A stretch of DNA of 22,349 nt from Calidifonticultor sp964387355 (GTDB lineage Bacteria > Actinomycetota > Humimicrobiia > Humimicrobiales > Humimicrobiaceae): the NCBI GenBank assembly GCA_964387355.1, contig CAYLWJ010000140.1, forward strand, positions 1-22,349. Direction: 5' to 3'. Below are positions 16,399 through 22,349 of this stretch, in pieces (within the stretch, counting starts at the first letter, position 1; each line of letters begins with the position of its first letter). The notes under the pieces are model-generated. The model was given only the letters and a program-made list of their open reading frames with translations, was not told where the DNA came from and did not search any database. The translations under genes and the position numbers were made by a program.

Positions 16399-16461
16399 AC
16401 TGTAAGCATTAAAATCAAATAATGTAAATGTAAATATGCCCTGATTTTATAAATATACTCT
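16376..16461 (-). promoter_or_regulatory. long transcript hairpin after the sugar-binding gene, possible mRNA stabiliser
   Basis: TCAGGGCATATTTA (16385-16398) and TAAATATGCCCTGA (16431-16444) form a perfect 14-bp stem around a 32-base loop. An outer pair, AGGGTATATT (16376-16385) and AATATACTCT (16452-16461), matches at 9 of 10 positions. No U-run follows on the minus strand, so this is not a standard terminator. Hairpins in this position, as between malE and malF, are known to protect the upstream part of the transcript, so that binding protein is made in excess. Applying that here is inference. Confidence 0.5.
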
Positions 16462-16609
16462 ATAATCCTAATTTTTCGTTAACCTAACTTTTGGTTTTTT
16501 ATTACTTACTATTCTTAATATTGTTTAGTTTAATTAAAAAGTACAACCTAAATAAACAAATAATTGCTAATACTTAAGGATTAAAAGCTACTACATAAAT
16601 CCTTCGCTA

Positions 16610-17788
16610 TTAACCTTTTTGACCTGAAGCATAGAATTCTTCAAGATTGTCTTTTGTAACAAAATCTGCACGTGTCCATAAAAATCTAGCTATTGGCAAT
16701 ATACCATCCATTAAATAATTAAATAATCTAATTGCAGGATCACGGCCTTCAGCAAAAGGATTTTGTCCAATAACCCCTTGTATAGAACCATCTTTAATAT
16801 ACTCAACCGTTTGAGGAAGAGGATCAAAAGCAATTATCTTTACTTGGCCAACTTTTCCTGCATCTACAACGGCTTGAGCAGCCCCAATAGGACCACCAGC
16901 AGTAACATAAATACCAGCTAAATCTGGGTGTGCTGTCATAAAGTCAGTTGCTTGAGATCTTGCTTTCTCTGCTAGATCCTGATTTTCAACTGAACCAACA
17001 ATTTTAATATCCGGATATTTTTCTTTTACTCTATCCTCAAAGCCTTTTCTTCTTAGTTCATGACCAACAACATTAAAGAAACCAGTAATAACTCCAACTT
17101 TACCTTTTTCACCTATAAGTTTTGCCATTTCATCAGCTGCCCTTTTACCTGCATTATAAAGGTCTTGTCCAGTAAAGAATAAAGATTTATTTGGTTGTGT
17201 ATCAACTATTACTGCTGCCACTGGTATGCCTGCATCTACAGCTTTATCAACATAAGGAATCATGCCCTCGTTAAAGATCATTGTGCAGATTGCATCATAT
17301 TCTTGGGTTACTAAAGCTTCTATTGCTTGACCCGCATCGGTAGATGCAAGTGTAGAACCAGGCACAATCCATTCAAGTCTTGCATTATGTGTCAATAAAA
17401 GATCTGCAGCTTCATCTACACCTTGTTTTATAATATCAAAGAATGGATTAGTTGCAGCACCTATATAAGCAATCTTAATTGGTTCAGGAGCAACTCTGTC
17501 GACAGGCATTACTTTCATTTCATCAGGCACATCTCCTAATTCTTCTTTTGTCTTTTCGGGTAGCTCTACATAAGCCTTAAAATCACTAGTCTTATAATAT
17601 GGTGTCCATGCTTCAGTAGCAGCTGTAGTTTCCTCAGCCTGTGTAGTTTCAGCAACAGTAGTTTCAGTAGCTGCAGCAGTTGTTGAAGTTGTTTCAGCTA
17701 CTTCCTTTGCACAACCTGTTGCTGAAAATGCAAAAGCAACTGTTATAATGACAAATACAACAGCAATTGTAGTAAATAATTTTTTCAT
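16610..17788 (-). CDS. RbsB-type sugar-binding lipoprotein of an ABC transporter
   Basis: The 392-residue protein starts with a lipoprotein signal peptide ending SATGC, with Cys26 as the lipidated residue. It then has a Thr/Glu/Ala-rich linker (about 32-61) that tethers the binding domain to the membrane. From about residue 98 the sequence IKIAYIGAATNPFFDIIKQGVDEAA opens a periplasmic-binding-protein type 4 domain of the ribose/galactose kind. It continues with YDAICTMIFNEGM, VDAGIPVAAVIVDTQP and VKIIAFDPLPQTVEYIKDGSIQGVIGQNPF. The protein would deliver a monosaccharide-like ligand to the RbsA/RbsC-type importer encoded downstream. GAGGAG lies about 10 bases before the ATG. The leader carries a short ORF and a hairpin, and another hairpin follows the gene. 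The ligand is unknown. Confidence 0.93.
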   Translation of the reverse strand: MKKLFTTIAVVFVIITVAFAFSATGCAKEVAETTSTTAAATETTVAETTQAEETTAATEAWTPYYKTSDFKAYVELPEKTKEELGDVPDEMKVMPVDRVAPEPIKIAYIGAATNPFFDIIKQGVDEAADLLLTHNARLEWIVPGSTLASTDAGQAIEALVTQEYDAICTMIFNEGMIPYVDKAVDAGIPVAAVIVDTQPNKSLFFTGQDLYNAGKRAADEMAKLIGEKGKVGVITGFFNVVGHELRRKGFEDRVKEKYPDIKIVGSVENQDLAEKARSQATDFMTAHPDLAGIYVTAGGPIGAAQAVVDAGKVGQVKIIAFDPLPQTVEYIKDGSIQGVIGQNPFAEGRDPAIRLFNYLMDGILPIARFLWTRADFVTKDNLEEFYASGQKG

Positions 17789-17869
17789 TTTTTACACTCT
17801 CCTCTCTACAAAATTTATTTTTTTCTTTTTCTAAATTTACTTTTTTTTAAATAGCATATAATATTTTCT

Positions 17870-17931
17870 AAGCCTGCTTTAAAAGTTTGGCACGCCTAAA
17901 ATAACAGCCTCAACTTTGTTAAAGCAGGCTT
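17870..17931 (-). promoter_or_regulatory. leader hairpin upstream of the sugar-binding gene
   Basis: AAGCCTGCTTTAA (17870-17882) and TTAAAGCAGGCTT (17919-17931) form a perfect 13-bp stem. Further imperfect pairing of AAGTTTGGC (17883-17891) with GCCTCAACTTT (17907-17917) leaves a loop of about 15 bases. It is the most GC-rich piece of an otherwise AT-rich spacer. No U-run follows on either strand, so it is not a classical terminator. It lies 82 bases upstream of the binding-protein start codon and would be part of its leader RNA. It matches no riboswitch class I know. Confidence 0.6.
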
Positions 17932-17947
17932 ATACATTTATTCTCAT
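17930..17947 (-). CDS. possible five-codon leader peptide (MRINV)
   Basis: A near-perfect Shine-Dalgarno AAAGGAGGT (17952-17960) stands 4 bases before an ATG, followed by AGA ATA AAT GTA and TAA. The last two bases of the stop codon are the first two bases of the leader hairpin. This ribosome binding site is stronger than those of most full genes in the cluster. A ribosome terminating here would melt the hairpin base, which is the arrangement expected of a translation-coupled regulatory leader. It could instead be a remnant of a lost gene start. No conserved function is claimed. Confidence 0.4.
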   Translation of the reverse strand: MRINV

Positions 17948-18036
17948 ACTTACCTCCTTTCTTAAATAATTTTAAAATTTTTTAAAAATGTTATTTTTTA
18001 ATTTTTAATAAAAAGTTTTAAATTTTTAGAAATCAA

Positions 18037-20325
18037 CTAATATAAGCTATAGGCTGCTTTATTTTGCATTAATTCAAATATTTTGTTTTGTACAGTTTTT
18101 ATTGCTTCCTCAGCAGTAAGTTCTCCTTTTATAGATTTCCTAATAGAATTACTTAAAATTTTTTCAAAATTTCTTTCAGAAACTTTTCCATTTGTTGTTA
18201 CTTTGGATACAGAGCGTTCCTTACTAATCGAGAAACTTTCAAGTGCCTTTGGCAACCAAGGATATATAGTTAACAAATCAGAGCTTTTAAAAAGATCAAT
18301 TCTTGGAGTAAATCCTCCTAATATAGTATAAGGTATTGCCATTTCTTTGCTTGTAGCCCATTTTATAAAACCAAACGCCATCTCTTTATTTTTACTATTT
18401 TTATTAATACCAAGTGACCAACCACCTAAAACAGGACAACCACCTGGAATAATATCATAACCTATTTTCCCAACAATTTTAGATTTACTTCTATCAGTTA
18501 TATCAGTAGCATGAGCAACAAATAAAATCATCATTGCAGCTTTACCTTGGCTAAATTCTTCTACTTCTTCTTCCCAATAATTTTCAATTGAATTAGGAGA
18601 AGAATAATTAAAACTTTCAATATAACTTTCTAAACCTTTTATTGCTGCTCTTTGTTCTAAAAATAGATTACCACCTTTATTTATAATTTCTCCTCTATAA
18701 GACCACATCCTAGGCAAGAATTCACATATAGCACCTGTAGGAAATCTGGCGCCCAATGTGGTGCCATATTCAACAGGTGAATCAGGATTGAATGATTTTG
18801 TAAAAAACTTGGCAATAATATTAAATTCTTTCCAGCTTTTTGGGGGTTTTAAATCGAATTGATAAATCTTTTTAAATTGTCTTCTAATATTTATATCTTC
18901 AAATAAATCCTTTCTATAAAAAAGAAGTTGTGTTCCAAACATGTAAGGTAATGCAAAATATTTATCCATATACTTTGAATAAATATCTAACACACCTGGT
19001 ATAAAGCCTTCAATTGTTTCAGGATAAACATTTATAAATTCATCAAGTTCAGCTAAGAATCCACTTTCAACAAACTCTGCTAGCCATGGAATATCTATCT
19101 GAAAAATATCATATGAATTTTTTTGCGATTCTACACAAATTCTTTCATATAATTCTATAATTGGGTAAGTATCAATTAGAACTTTTATTTTTTTATTATG
19201 TTCAAAATCAGAAATTAGCATCTTTATTGCATTGGAAGCTGAACTCTCTAACATTAATACTTTTAAGTTGTTATTATTTTTAAATTGATTACTAACAACT
19301 CTATTGAATTTTTTTAAATTAAGTTTATCTGTTAAAAAGATATTATCAATGTGTAAATTGATAGCTTCATGCAAAAATGGTTGCCTTAAATCAGCAATAA
19401 GTTTTTCTGCGGCTTTCTCACCCAACTCAATTGAACATCTTTGAATTTCAATAATTTGAGGGCCATTATCAAGCGCCCATCTAAAGTCATTAGACCACGA
19501 GTACTCAGTAAGGGCAATAATAACTGGATTAATTGTCAAGTGATTTTTTAATATATAGATTGCTTTTAAAACACCTTCAAGAATTTGCGTTGATGTAACT
19601 ATAATTGCATCTGGGTGGAAAACTTCCTGATATATTTTCATTGCTGTTTTAAATGAACTTTCTTTATCAAAATTAGTTTCTTTAATTATACTGTTACCAT
19701 ATTTACCTAAATTTGATATTGCGTCTTTAAAAGCCATTATACATTGATTTTCACTTGAATATTCCTTTGGACCGGTAATCAATGAAATGTTTATTAAATC
19801 ATGGTTTAATAATTTTTTAGTTGCTTCATATATTGATTTATAATTATTGTATTCTATAAAATTAAATTCTTTACCTATTACTTCCCTTTCCACAAAGACT
19901 AACTTTACTTCTGCTTTCTCTAGTTGTTCAAATACAGTAACATTTTCTGGTTGACATGTCACAATTATTGCACCCATTGCTCTATTTTGTTGAACTTGGT
20001 CAATTATTTTATTTTCTTTTGCGGGAATTTCTGAAGTTGTATATAAACTAGTTGTATAACCATTTTCACTTAAAACTCTTTCTATACCAGTAAATAAAAA
20101 TGCAAAATTTGGATCTACTATATTTGGTAAAATAACTGCAACATTATTAGTTTTATTCATTTTTAAACTTCTTGCAGTTGCGTTTGGCTTATATCCTAGC
20201 TCATCTATTGCTTTTTGTACTCGATGAACAATGTCGATAGAAACATTAGCTCTATCATTAATAATGTTAGAAACAGTACTTTTTGAAACGCCTGCAAGTT
20301 TAGCAATATCTTTAATATTAACCAA
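18037..20325 (-). CDS. LacI-family regulator fused to a MalE-type (family 1) solute-binding domain
   Basis: The 762-residue protein is about twice the usual LacI length. Residues 1-55 are a LacI helix-turn-helix and hinge (DIAKLAGVSKSTVSNIIN, then ELGYKPNATARSLK). Residues 60-335 are the usual LacI ligand domain (NVAVILPNIVDPNFAFLFTGIE). From about 353 to 755 follows a complete family-1 extracellular solute-binding domain: FALPYMFGTQLLFYRKDLF (458-475), PPKSWKEF (494-501), FSQGKAAMMI (591-600) and GGWSLGINKNSKNKEMAFGF (634-653). There is no signal peptide or membrane segment, so the solute-binding half must be cytoplasmic and probably acts as a second ligand sensor. The start is TTG 20325, with GAGG 7 bases upstream and the HTH beginning at residue 4. 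The frame is continuous with no stop between the halves. It is the first gene of the cluster and probably its repressor. Confidence 0.9.
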   Translation of the reverse strand: MVNIKDIAKLAGVSKSTVSNIINDRANVSIDIVHRVQKAIDELGYKPNATARSLKMNKTNNVAVILPNIVDPNFAFLFTGIERVLSENGYTTSLYTTSEIPAKENKIIDQVQQNRAMGAIIVTCQPENVTVFEQLEKAEVKLVFVEREVIGKEFNFIEYNNYKSIYEATKKLLNHDLINISLITGPKEYSSENQCIMAFKDAISNLGKYGNSIIKETNFDKESSFKTAMKIYQEVFHPDAIIVTSTQILEGVLKAIYILKNHLTINPVIIALTEYSWSNDFRWALDNGPQIIEIQRCSIELGEKAAEKLIADLRQPFLHEAINLHIDNIFLTDKLNLKKFNRVVSNQFKNNNNLKVLMLESSASNAIKMLISDFEHNKKIKVLIDTYPIIELYERICVESQKNSYDIFQIDIPWLAEFVESGFLAELDEFINVYPETIEGFIPGVLDIYSKYMDKYFALPYMFGTQLLFYRKDLFEDINIRRQFKKIYQFDLKPPKSWKEFNIIAKFFTKSFNPDSPVEYGTTLGARFPTGAICEFLPRMWSYRGEIINKGGNLFLEQRAAIKGLESYIESFNYSSPNSIENYWEEEVEEFSQGKAAMMILFVAHATDITDRSKSKIVGKIGYDIIPGGCPVLGGWSLGINKNSKNKEMAFGFIKWATSKEMAIPYTILGGFTPRIDLFKSSDLLTIYPWLPKALESFSISKERSVSKVTTNGKVSERNFEKILSNSIRKSIKGELTAEEAIKTVQNKIFELMQNKAAYSLY

Positions 20326-20368
20326 TTTTTTTCCTCATTAATAAAATTTTTGAAACGTATTTTGGAAC

Positions 20369-20385
20369 GTTACATTTATTGTTAC
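20369..20385. promoter_or_regulatory. operator-like site downstream of the regulator -10 box
   Basis: GTTACATTTATTGTTAC is an imperfect palindrome (GTxACA, 5 bases, TGTxAC) lying over the expected transcription start. It shares 13 of 16 bases with the sequence at 20422-20437. It overlaps TGGAACGTTACA (20363-20374), a CG-centred palindrome with one mismatched pair, which is the usual form of a LacI-family operator. Autoregulation is the likely use. Confidence 0.55.
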
Positions 20386-20389
20386 AATC

Positions 20390-20417
20390 ATTATATTAAA
20401 TTTTTTATTTTTGTCAA
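20390..20417 (-). promoter_or_regulatory. consensus sigma-70-type promoter of the regulator gene
   Basis: On the minus strand a perfect TTGACA (20412-20417) is followed after 16 bases by a perfect TATAAT (20390-20395). Transcription would start near 20383, giving a leader of about 58 bases to the TTG start codon. It is the best promoter match I found in the window. Confidence 0.75.
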
Positions 20418-20421
20418 CAAT

Positions 20422-20437
20422 GTTACATTCATCGTAA
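20422..20437. promoter_or_regulatory. operator-like site just upstream of the regulator -35 box
   Basis: GTTACATTCATCGTAA repeats the sequence at 20369-20384 in the same orientation, 53 bases away, which is close to five helical turns. The pair brackets the promoter. Two regulator dimers could therefore bind on the same DNA face; this is inference from spacing. Confidence 0.5.
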
Positions 20438-20578
20438 TAATAATATTAAAAATAATTTTTAAGATTAAAATTTATTAGAATTATGCCATAGTTCCTGTAA
20501 CCTATAAGAGACTTTATAAGGGACTCCTATTGGGTTACTATCATTATTCTTAAAACATCAAGATTATAAATTAAAATA

Positions 20579-20607
20579 TTGACTAATTTAAAGTATAATT
20601 TTAAAAT
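20579..20607 (+). promoter_or_regulatory. candidate promoter of the AAA ATPase gene
   Basis: TTGACT (20579-20584), a 17-base spacer and TAAAAT (20602-20607) form a reasonable sigma-70-type promoter about 105 bases before the ATG. AT-rich background makes chance matches common. Confidence 0.4.
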
Positions 20608-20711
20608 AACATATATAAATTATTTAAAAAATAGTTTTTTTATCGCTTTAAAATTAGTAAAAATAACAAAAGTAATTAAAATAATTTGAATTAAATTTTA
20701 AATTATTATAA

Positions 20712-21944
20712 ATGTATATTAAAAGACTAATTGAGAACACAATACAAAAGGCAGCAAAGACTTTTCCAGTTGTAATACTTACTGGTGCAAGGCAATCTGG
20801 TAAAACAACTTTATTACAACATCTTTATCAAAATACCCATACCTACTTATCACTAGATGAGTTGGATATAAGATTAATTGCTGCTAATGATCCTAGGGGT
20901 TTTCTTTCAAGATATAAACTGCCTCTAATTATTGACGAGATTCAAAATGTTCCCCAGCTTTTACCTTACATAAAAGCAGTTGTTGATAGAGAAAAAAAAC
21001 CAGGACTTTTTGTTTTAACAGGTTCACAGCAATTTTCTGTTATGAAAAATGTAAGTGAATCACTTGCAGGTAGAGTGGCAATACTAAACCTTTACCCGTT
21101 TATGTTGGAAGAAATAACAGATAATTTTTCTGAAAATGAAATAGAAATAAAAAATTTTCTTCAAAATTTACCTTTTAAATCAAACCATAAAAATAAAAAA
21201 ATTAATTTATCTTCATGGCTTTTAAACGGTGGTTACCCTGCTTTATTTGTAAATAAAGATATTTCAAAAAACTTATGGTTTTCAAGTTATATTCAAACCT
21301 ACATTGATAGAGACATAAGAGGCAATATAAAAGGAGAAAATATTATTGATTTTGAACGTTTTTTAAAATTTCTTGCAAGCAGAACAGCTCAAGAATTAAA
21401 TTATTCAACTTTATCTAGAGAGCTGGGCTTAAGTGTGCCAACAATAAAGTCTTGGATTTCACTTTTAGAATCAAATTCAATAATTTATTTACTTCAACCT
21501 TATTACAAAAACTTTGGAAAAAGAATTATAAAGTCATCAAAAATTTATTTTTTAGATACTGGTCTTGTATGCTTTTTAGTTGGTATTCAATCTGAAGAGC
21601 ATTTAATTAATGGACCTATGGCTGGTGCTATATTTGAAACATCAATTATATCTAACTTTTTAAAGAGATTTAAAGCATTAGATAACCATTGCAATATTTA
21701 TTACTGGAAAAATATAAGTGGTATTGAAATTGATCTAATAATTGAGTATGGAAATAAATTATACCCAATAGAAATTAAATTAACTTCAACAATTTATAGT
21801 AAGCATTATGAGTCATTATCCAAATGGATAAGTTTAATCCCAGAAGGAAATAATAATATAGACACTGCACTATTGATTAATGACTCTGATTTAACTGGAA
21901 AATTAACAGATAAAATATTTAGTGTTAATTGGTATAATATTTAA
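20712..21944 (+). CDS. AAA_14/DUF4143 ATPase with a nuclease-like C-terminal domain
   Basis: The 410-residue protein has a P-loop AAA_14 domain with Walker A GARQSGKTT (25-33), Walker B PLIIDEIQ (71-78) and sensor LTGSQQF (102-108). It is followed by a short winged-helix-like stretch (about 224-260) and a DUF4143 domain. The C-terminal part has the order Glu309, Asp341 (GIEIDLI), then IEIK at 353-356. This fits a PD-(D/E)xK nuclease-like core often noted in this family. Members are widespread, often multicopy and of unknown function. The ATG at 20712 directly precedes the family's usual N-terminus (YIKRLIE), though no clear Shine-Dalgarno sequence is present. It is divergent from the regulator gene, and I see no reason to tie it to the methyl-transfer cluster. 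Confidence 0.88.
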   Translation: MYIKRLIENTIQKAAKTFPVVILTGARQSGKTTLLQHLYQNTHTYLSLDELDIRLIAANDPRGFLSRYKLPLIIDEIQNVPQLLPYIKAVVDREKKPGLFVLTGSQQFSVMKNVSESLAGRVAILNLYPFMLEEITDNFSENEIEIKNFLQNLPFKSNHKNKKINLSSWLLNGGYPALFVNKDISKNLWFSSYIQTYIDRDIRGNIKGENIIDFERFLKFLASRTAQELNYSTLSRELGLSVPTIKSWISLLESNSIIYLLQPYYKNFGKRIIKSSKIYFLDTGLVCFLVGIQSEEHLINGPMAGAIFETSIISNFLKRFKALDNHCNIYYWKNISGIEIDLIIEYGNKLYPIEIKLTSTIYSKHYESLSKWISLIPEGNNNIDTALLINDSDLTGKLTDKIFSVNWYNI

Positions 21945-21963
21945 AGAGCTATCATTTAACTAA

Positions 21964-22002
21964 AACCACCAATTATATAACCACCAATTATCTAAACCAC
22001 AA
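21964..22002. repeat. 15-bp tandem repeat covering a stop codon
   Basis: AACCACCAATTATAT (21964-21978) and AACCACCAATTATCT (21979-21993) differ at one base. A third, diverged copy (AAACCACAAT) follows inside the end of the lipoprotein gene. The stop codon of that gene lies in the middle copy, so the array looks like an outward duplication of the gene's last codons. Confidence 0.6.
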
Positions 22003-22349
22003 TCCTACTACTTTTGTCTGACCATCAATTTTTTGAAAAGTTATTTCTACATTTACATCGTCTGATTTTTCAAATTTTGCACTATATGTTGCAGTAGTAA
22101 GCTCGTTTTTAATATTTACTCCAACAATCTTTTTTGACCCCTCTATATAATTTCCAACTTGACCTATTACAGCAGAAAGAAAAGCAGGAAATGCATCTTC
22201 TGAGAGTTCAGCTTTCATTGTGTCATCAAAATCCTTTGAAAAACTTTTATAATCTGAATTATTCATAGACACAAGAATATTTTCTGTAATTGGGTCCGCC
22301 CACTGAGCAACTTTACCACAGCCAGAAAGAACAGTCATAAGTGACAGCA
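21988..22349 (-). CDS. DUF3887-like lipoprotein, 5' end cut by the window edge
   Basis: The visible part encodes about 120 residues. Codons upstream of the ATG at 22338 remain open to the window end and read LSL before MTVLSGC. The hydrophobic stretch ending in the lipobox LSGC therefore belongs to a lipoprotein signal peptide whose true start lies beyond 22349. The mature part (VAQWADPITENILVSMNNSDYKSFSKDF, later EKSDDVNVEITFQKIDGQTKVVGLWF) resembles DUF3887, a small secreted or lipid-anchored domain of unknown function, related in shape to NTF2-like folds. It is convergent with the AAA ATPase gene, with 43 bases between them. Family assignment is moderate; partial status is clear. Confidence 0.65.
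   Translation of the reverse strand, partial: LSLMTVLSGCGKVAQWADPITENILVSMNNSDYKSFSKDFDDTMKAELSEDAFPAFLSAVIGQVGNYIEGSKKIVGVNIKNELTTATYSAKFEKSDDVNVEITFQKIDGQTKVVGLWFR

Larger units (their letters stand above)
16296..16609. other. intergenic spacer between binding-protein and ATPase genes, 314 bases
   Basis: No gene is seen. The spacer contains a long inverted repeat (16376-16461) and a degenerate tandem array (16334-16398) that overlaps its left arm. The 148 bases next to the binding-protein stop codon hold nothing I recognise. Confidence 0.5.
20326..20711. other. divergent intergenic spacer, 386 bases, holding two promoters
   Basis: The spacer separates the regulator gene (minus) from the AAA ATPase gene (plus). 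The regulator side carries a consensus promoter and operator-like repeats. The ATPase side carries a plausible promoter at 20579-20607. Between them is a less AT-rich patch at 20490-20538, with GTAACC (20497-20502) complementary to GGTTAC (20533-20538) and a near-duplicate pair of TATAAGAGACT-like words. No gene is seen. Confidence 0.5.

Noticed and set aside
16376..16461. Rho-independent terminator after the sugar-binding gene
   Set aside because: On the minus strand the stem is followed by ATATACCC, not a U-run.
17870..17931. Rho-independent terminator after the regulator gene
   Set aside because: The stem is strong but no T-tract follows on either strand, and it lies close to the binding-protein start, so a leader element fits better.
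17789..18036. Cobalamin riboswitch controlling the corrinoid cluster
   Set aside because: I looked for the B12-box and the expected multi-stem layout and saw neither; the element is too small.
20712..21944. AAA_14/DUF4143 gene as a defence system or part of the methyl-transfer cluster
   Set aside because: It is divergent, has its own candidate promoter, and the family is common in many contexts; nothing nearby supports a defence island.

Overview
The window is very AT-rich (my impression is about 30% G+C; not computed) with bacterial gene organisation. No rRNA, tRNA, insertion sequence or CRISPR array is visible. Corrinoid-dependent methyl transfer points to an anaerobic bacterium. The Thr/Glu/Ala-rich linker behind the lipobox of the sugar-binding lipoprotein resembles those in low-G+C anaerobic actinobacterial and related uncultured lineages, but this is only a weak taxonomic hint.

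Bases 1-3.8 kb (plus strand) look like a small envelope and redox group: a secreted Asn-rich peptide, a DUF4405 cytochrome b-like membrane protein, an ECF-type sigma factor overlapping a DUF5667 membrane protein (probable anti-sigma or sensor), and a fused MsrA-MsrB methionine sulfoxide reductase. Bases 3.8-7.5 kb hold an MFS transporter (minus) and a YyaL/DUF255 thioredoxin-like protein (plus).

Bases 7.5-20.3 kb are the centre of interest: nine consecutive minus-strand genes. In transcription order they are a LacI-type regulator fused to a complete MalE-type solute-binding domain, a RbsB-type sugar-binding lipoprotein, a RbsA-type double ATPase, a RbsC-type permease, a B12-binding corrinoid protein, an MttB-superfamily methyltransferase without pyrrolysine, a DUF4432 mutarotase-like protein, a UroD/MtaA-type methyltransferase, and a xylose-isomerase-like TIM barrel. 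I read this as a locus for importing a sugar- or cyclitol-like compound that carries a methyl group, moving the methyl group to a corrinoid protein, and isomerising the remaining sugar. The substrate is unknown, and I know of no described pathway with this exact set.

The regulator promoter has perfect -35 and -10 hexamers flanked by two copies of a 16-17 bp operator-like motif. The spacer before the sugar-binding gene holds a five-codon leader ORF that ends in the first bases of a long hairpin. A second long hairpin lies just after that gene, as expected if the binding protein is made in excess over the rest of the importer.

Bases 20.7-22.3 kb carry an AAA_14/DUF4143 ATPase (plus) and the 3' part of a DUF3887-like lipoprotein gene cut by the window edge (minus). 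Many intergenic spacers are built from degenerate tandem units of 11-17 bp, a recurrent feature of this genome segment.
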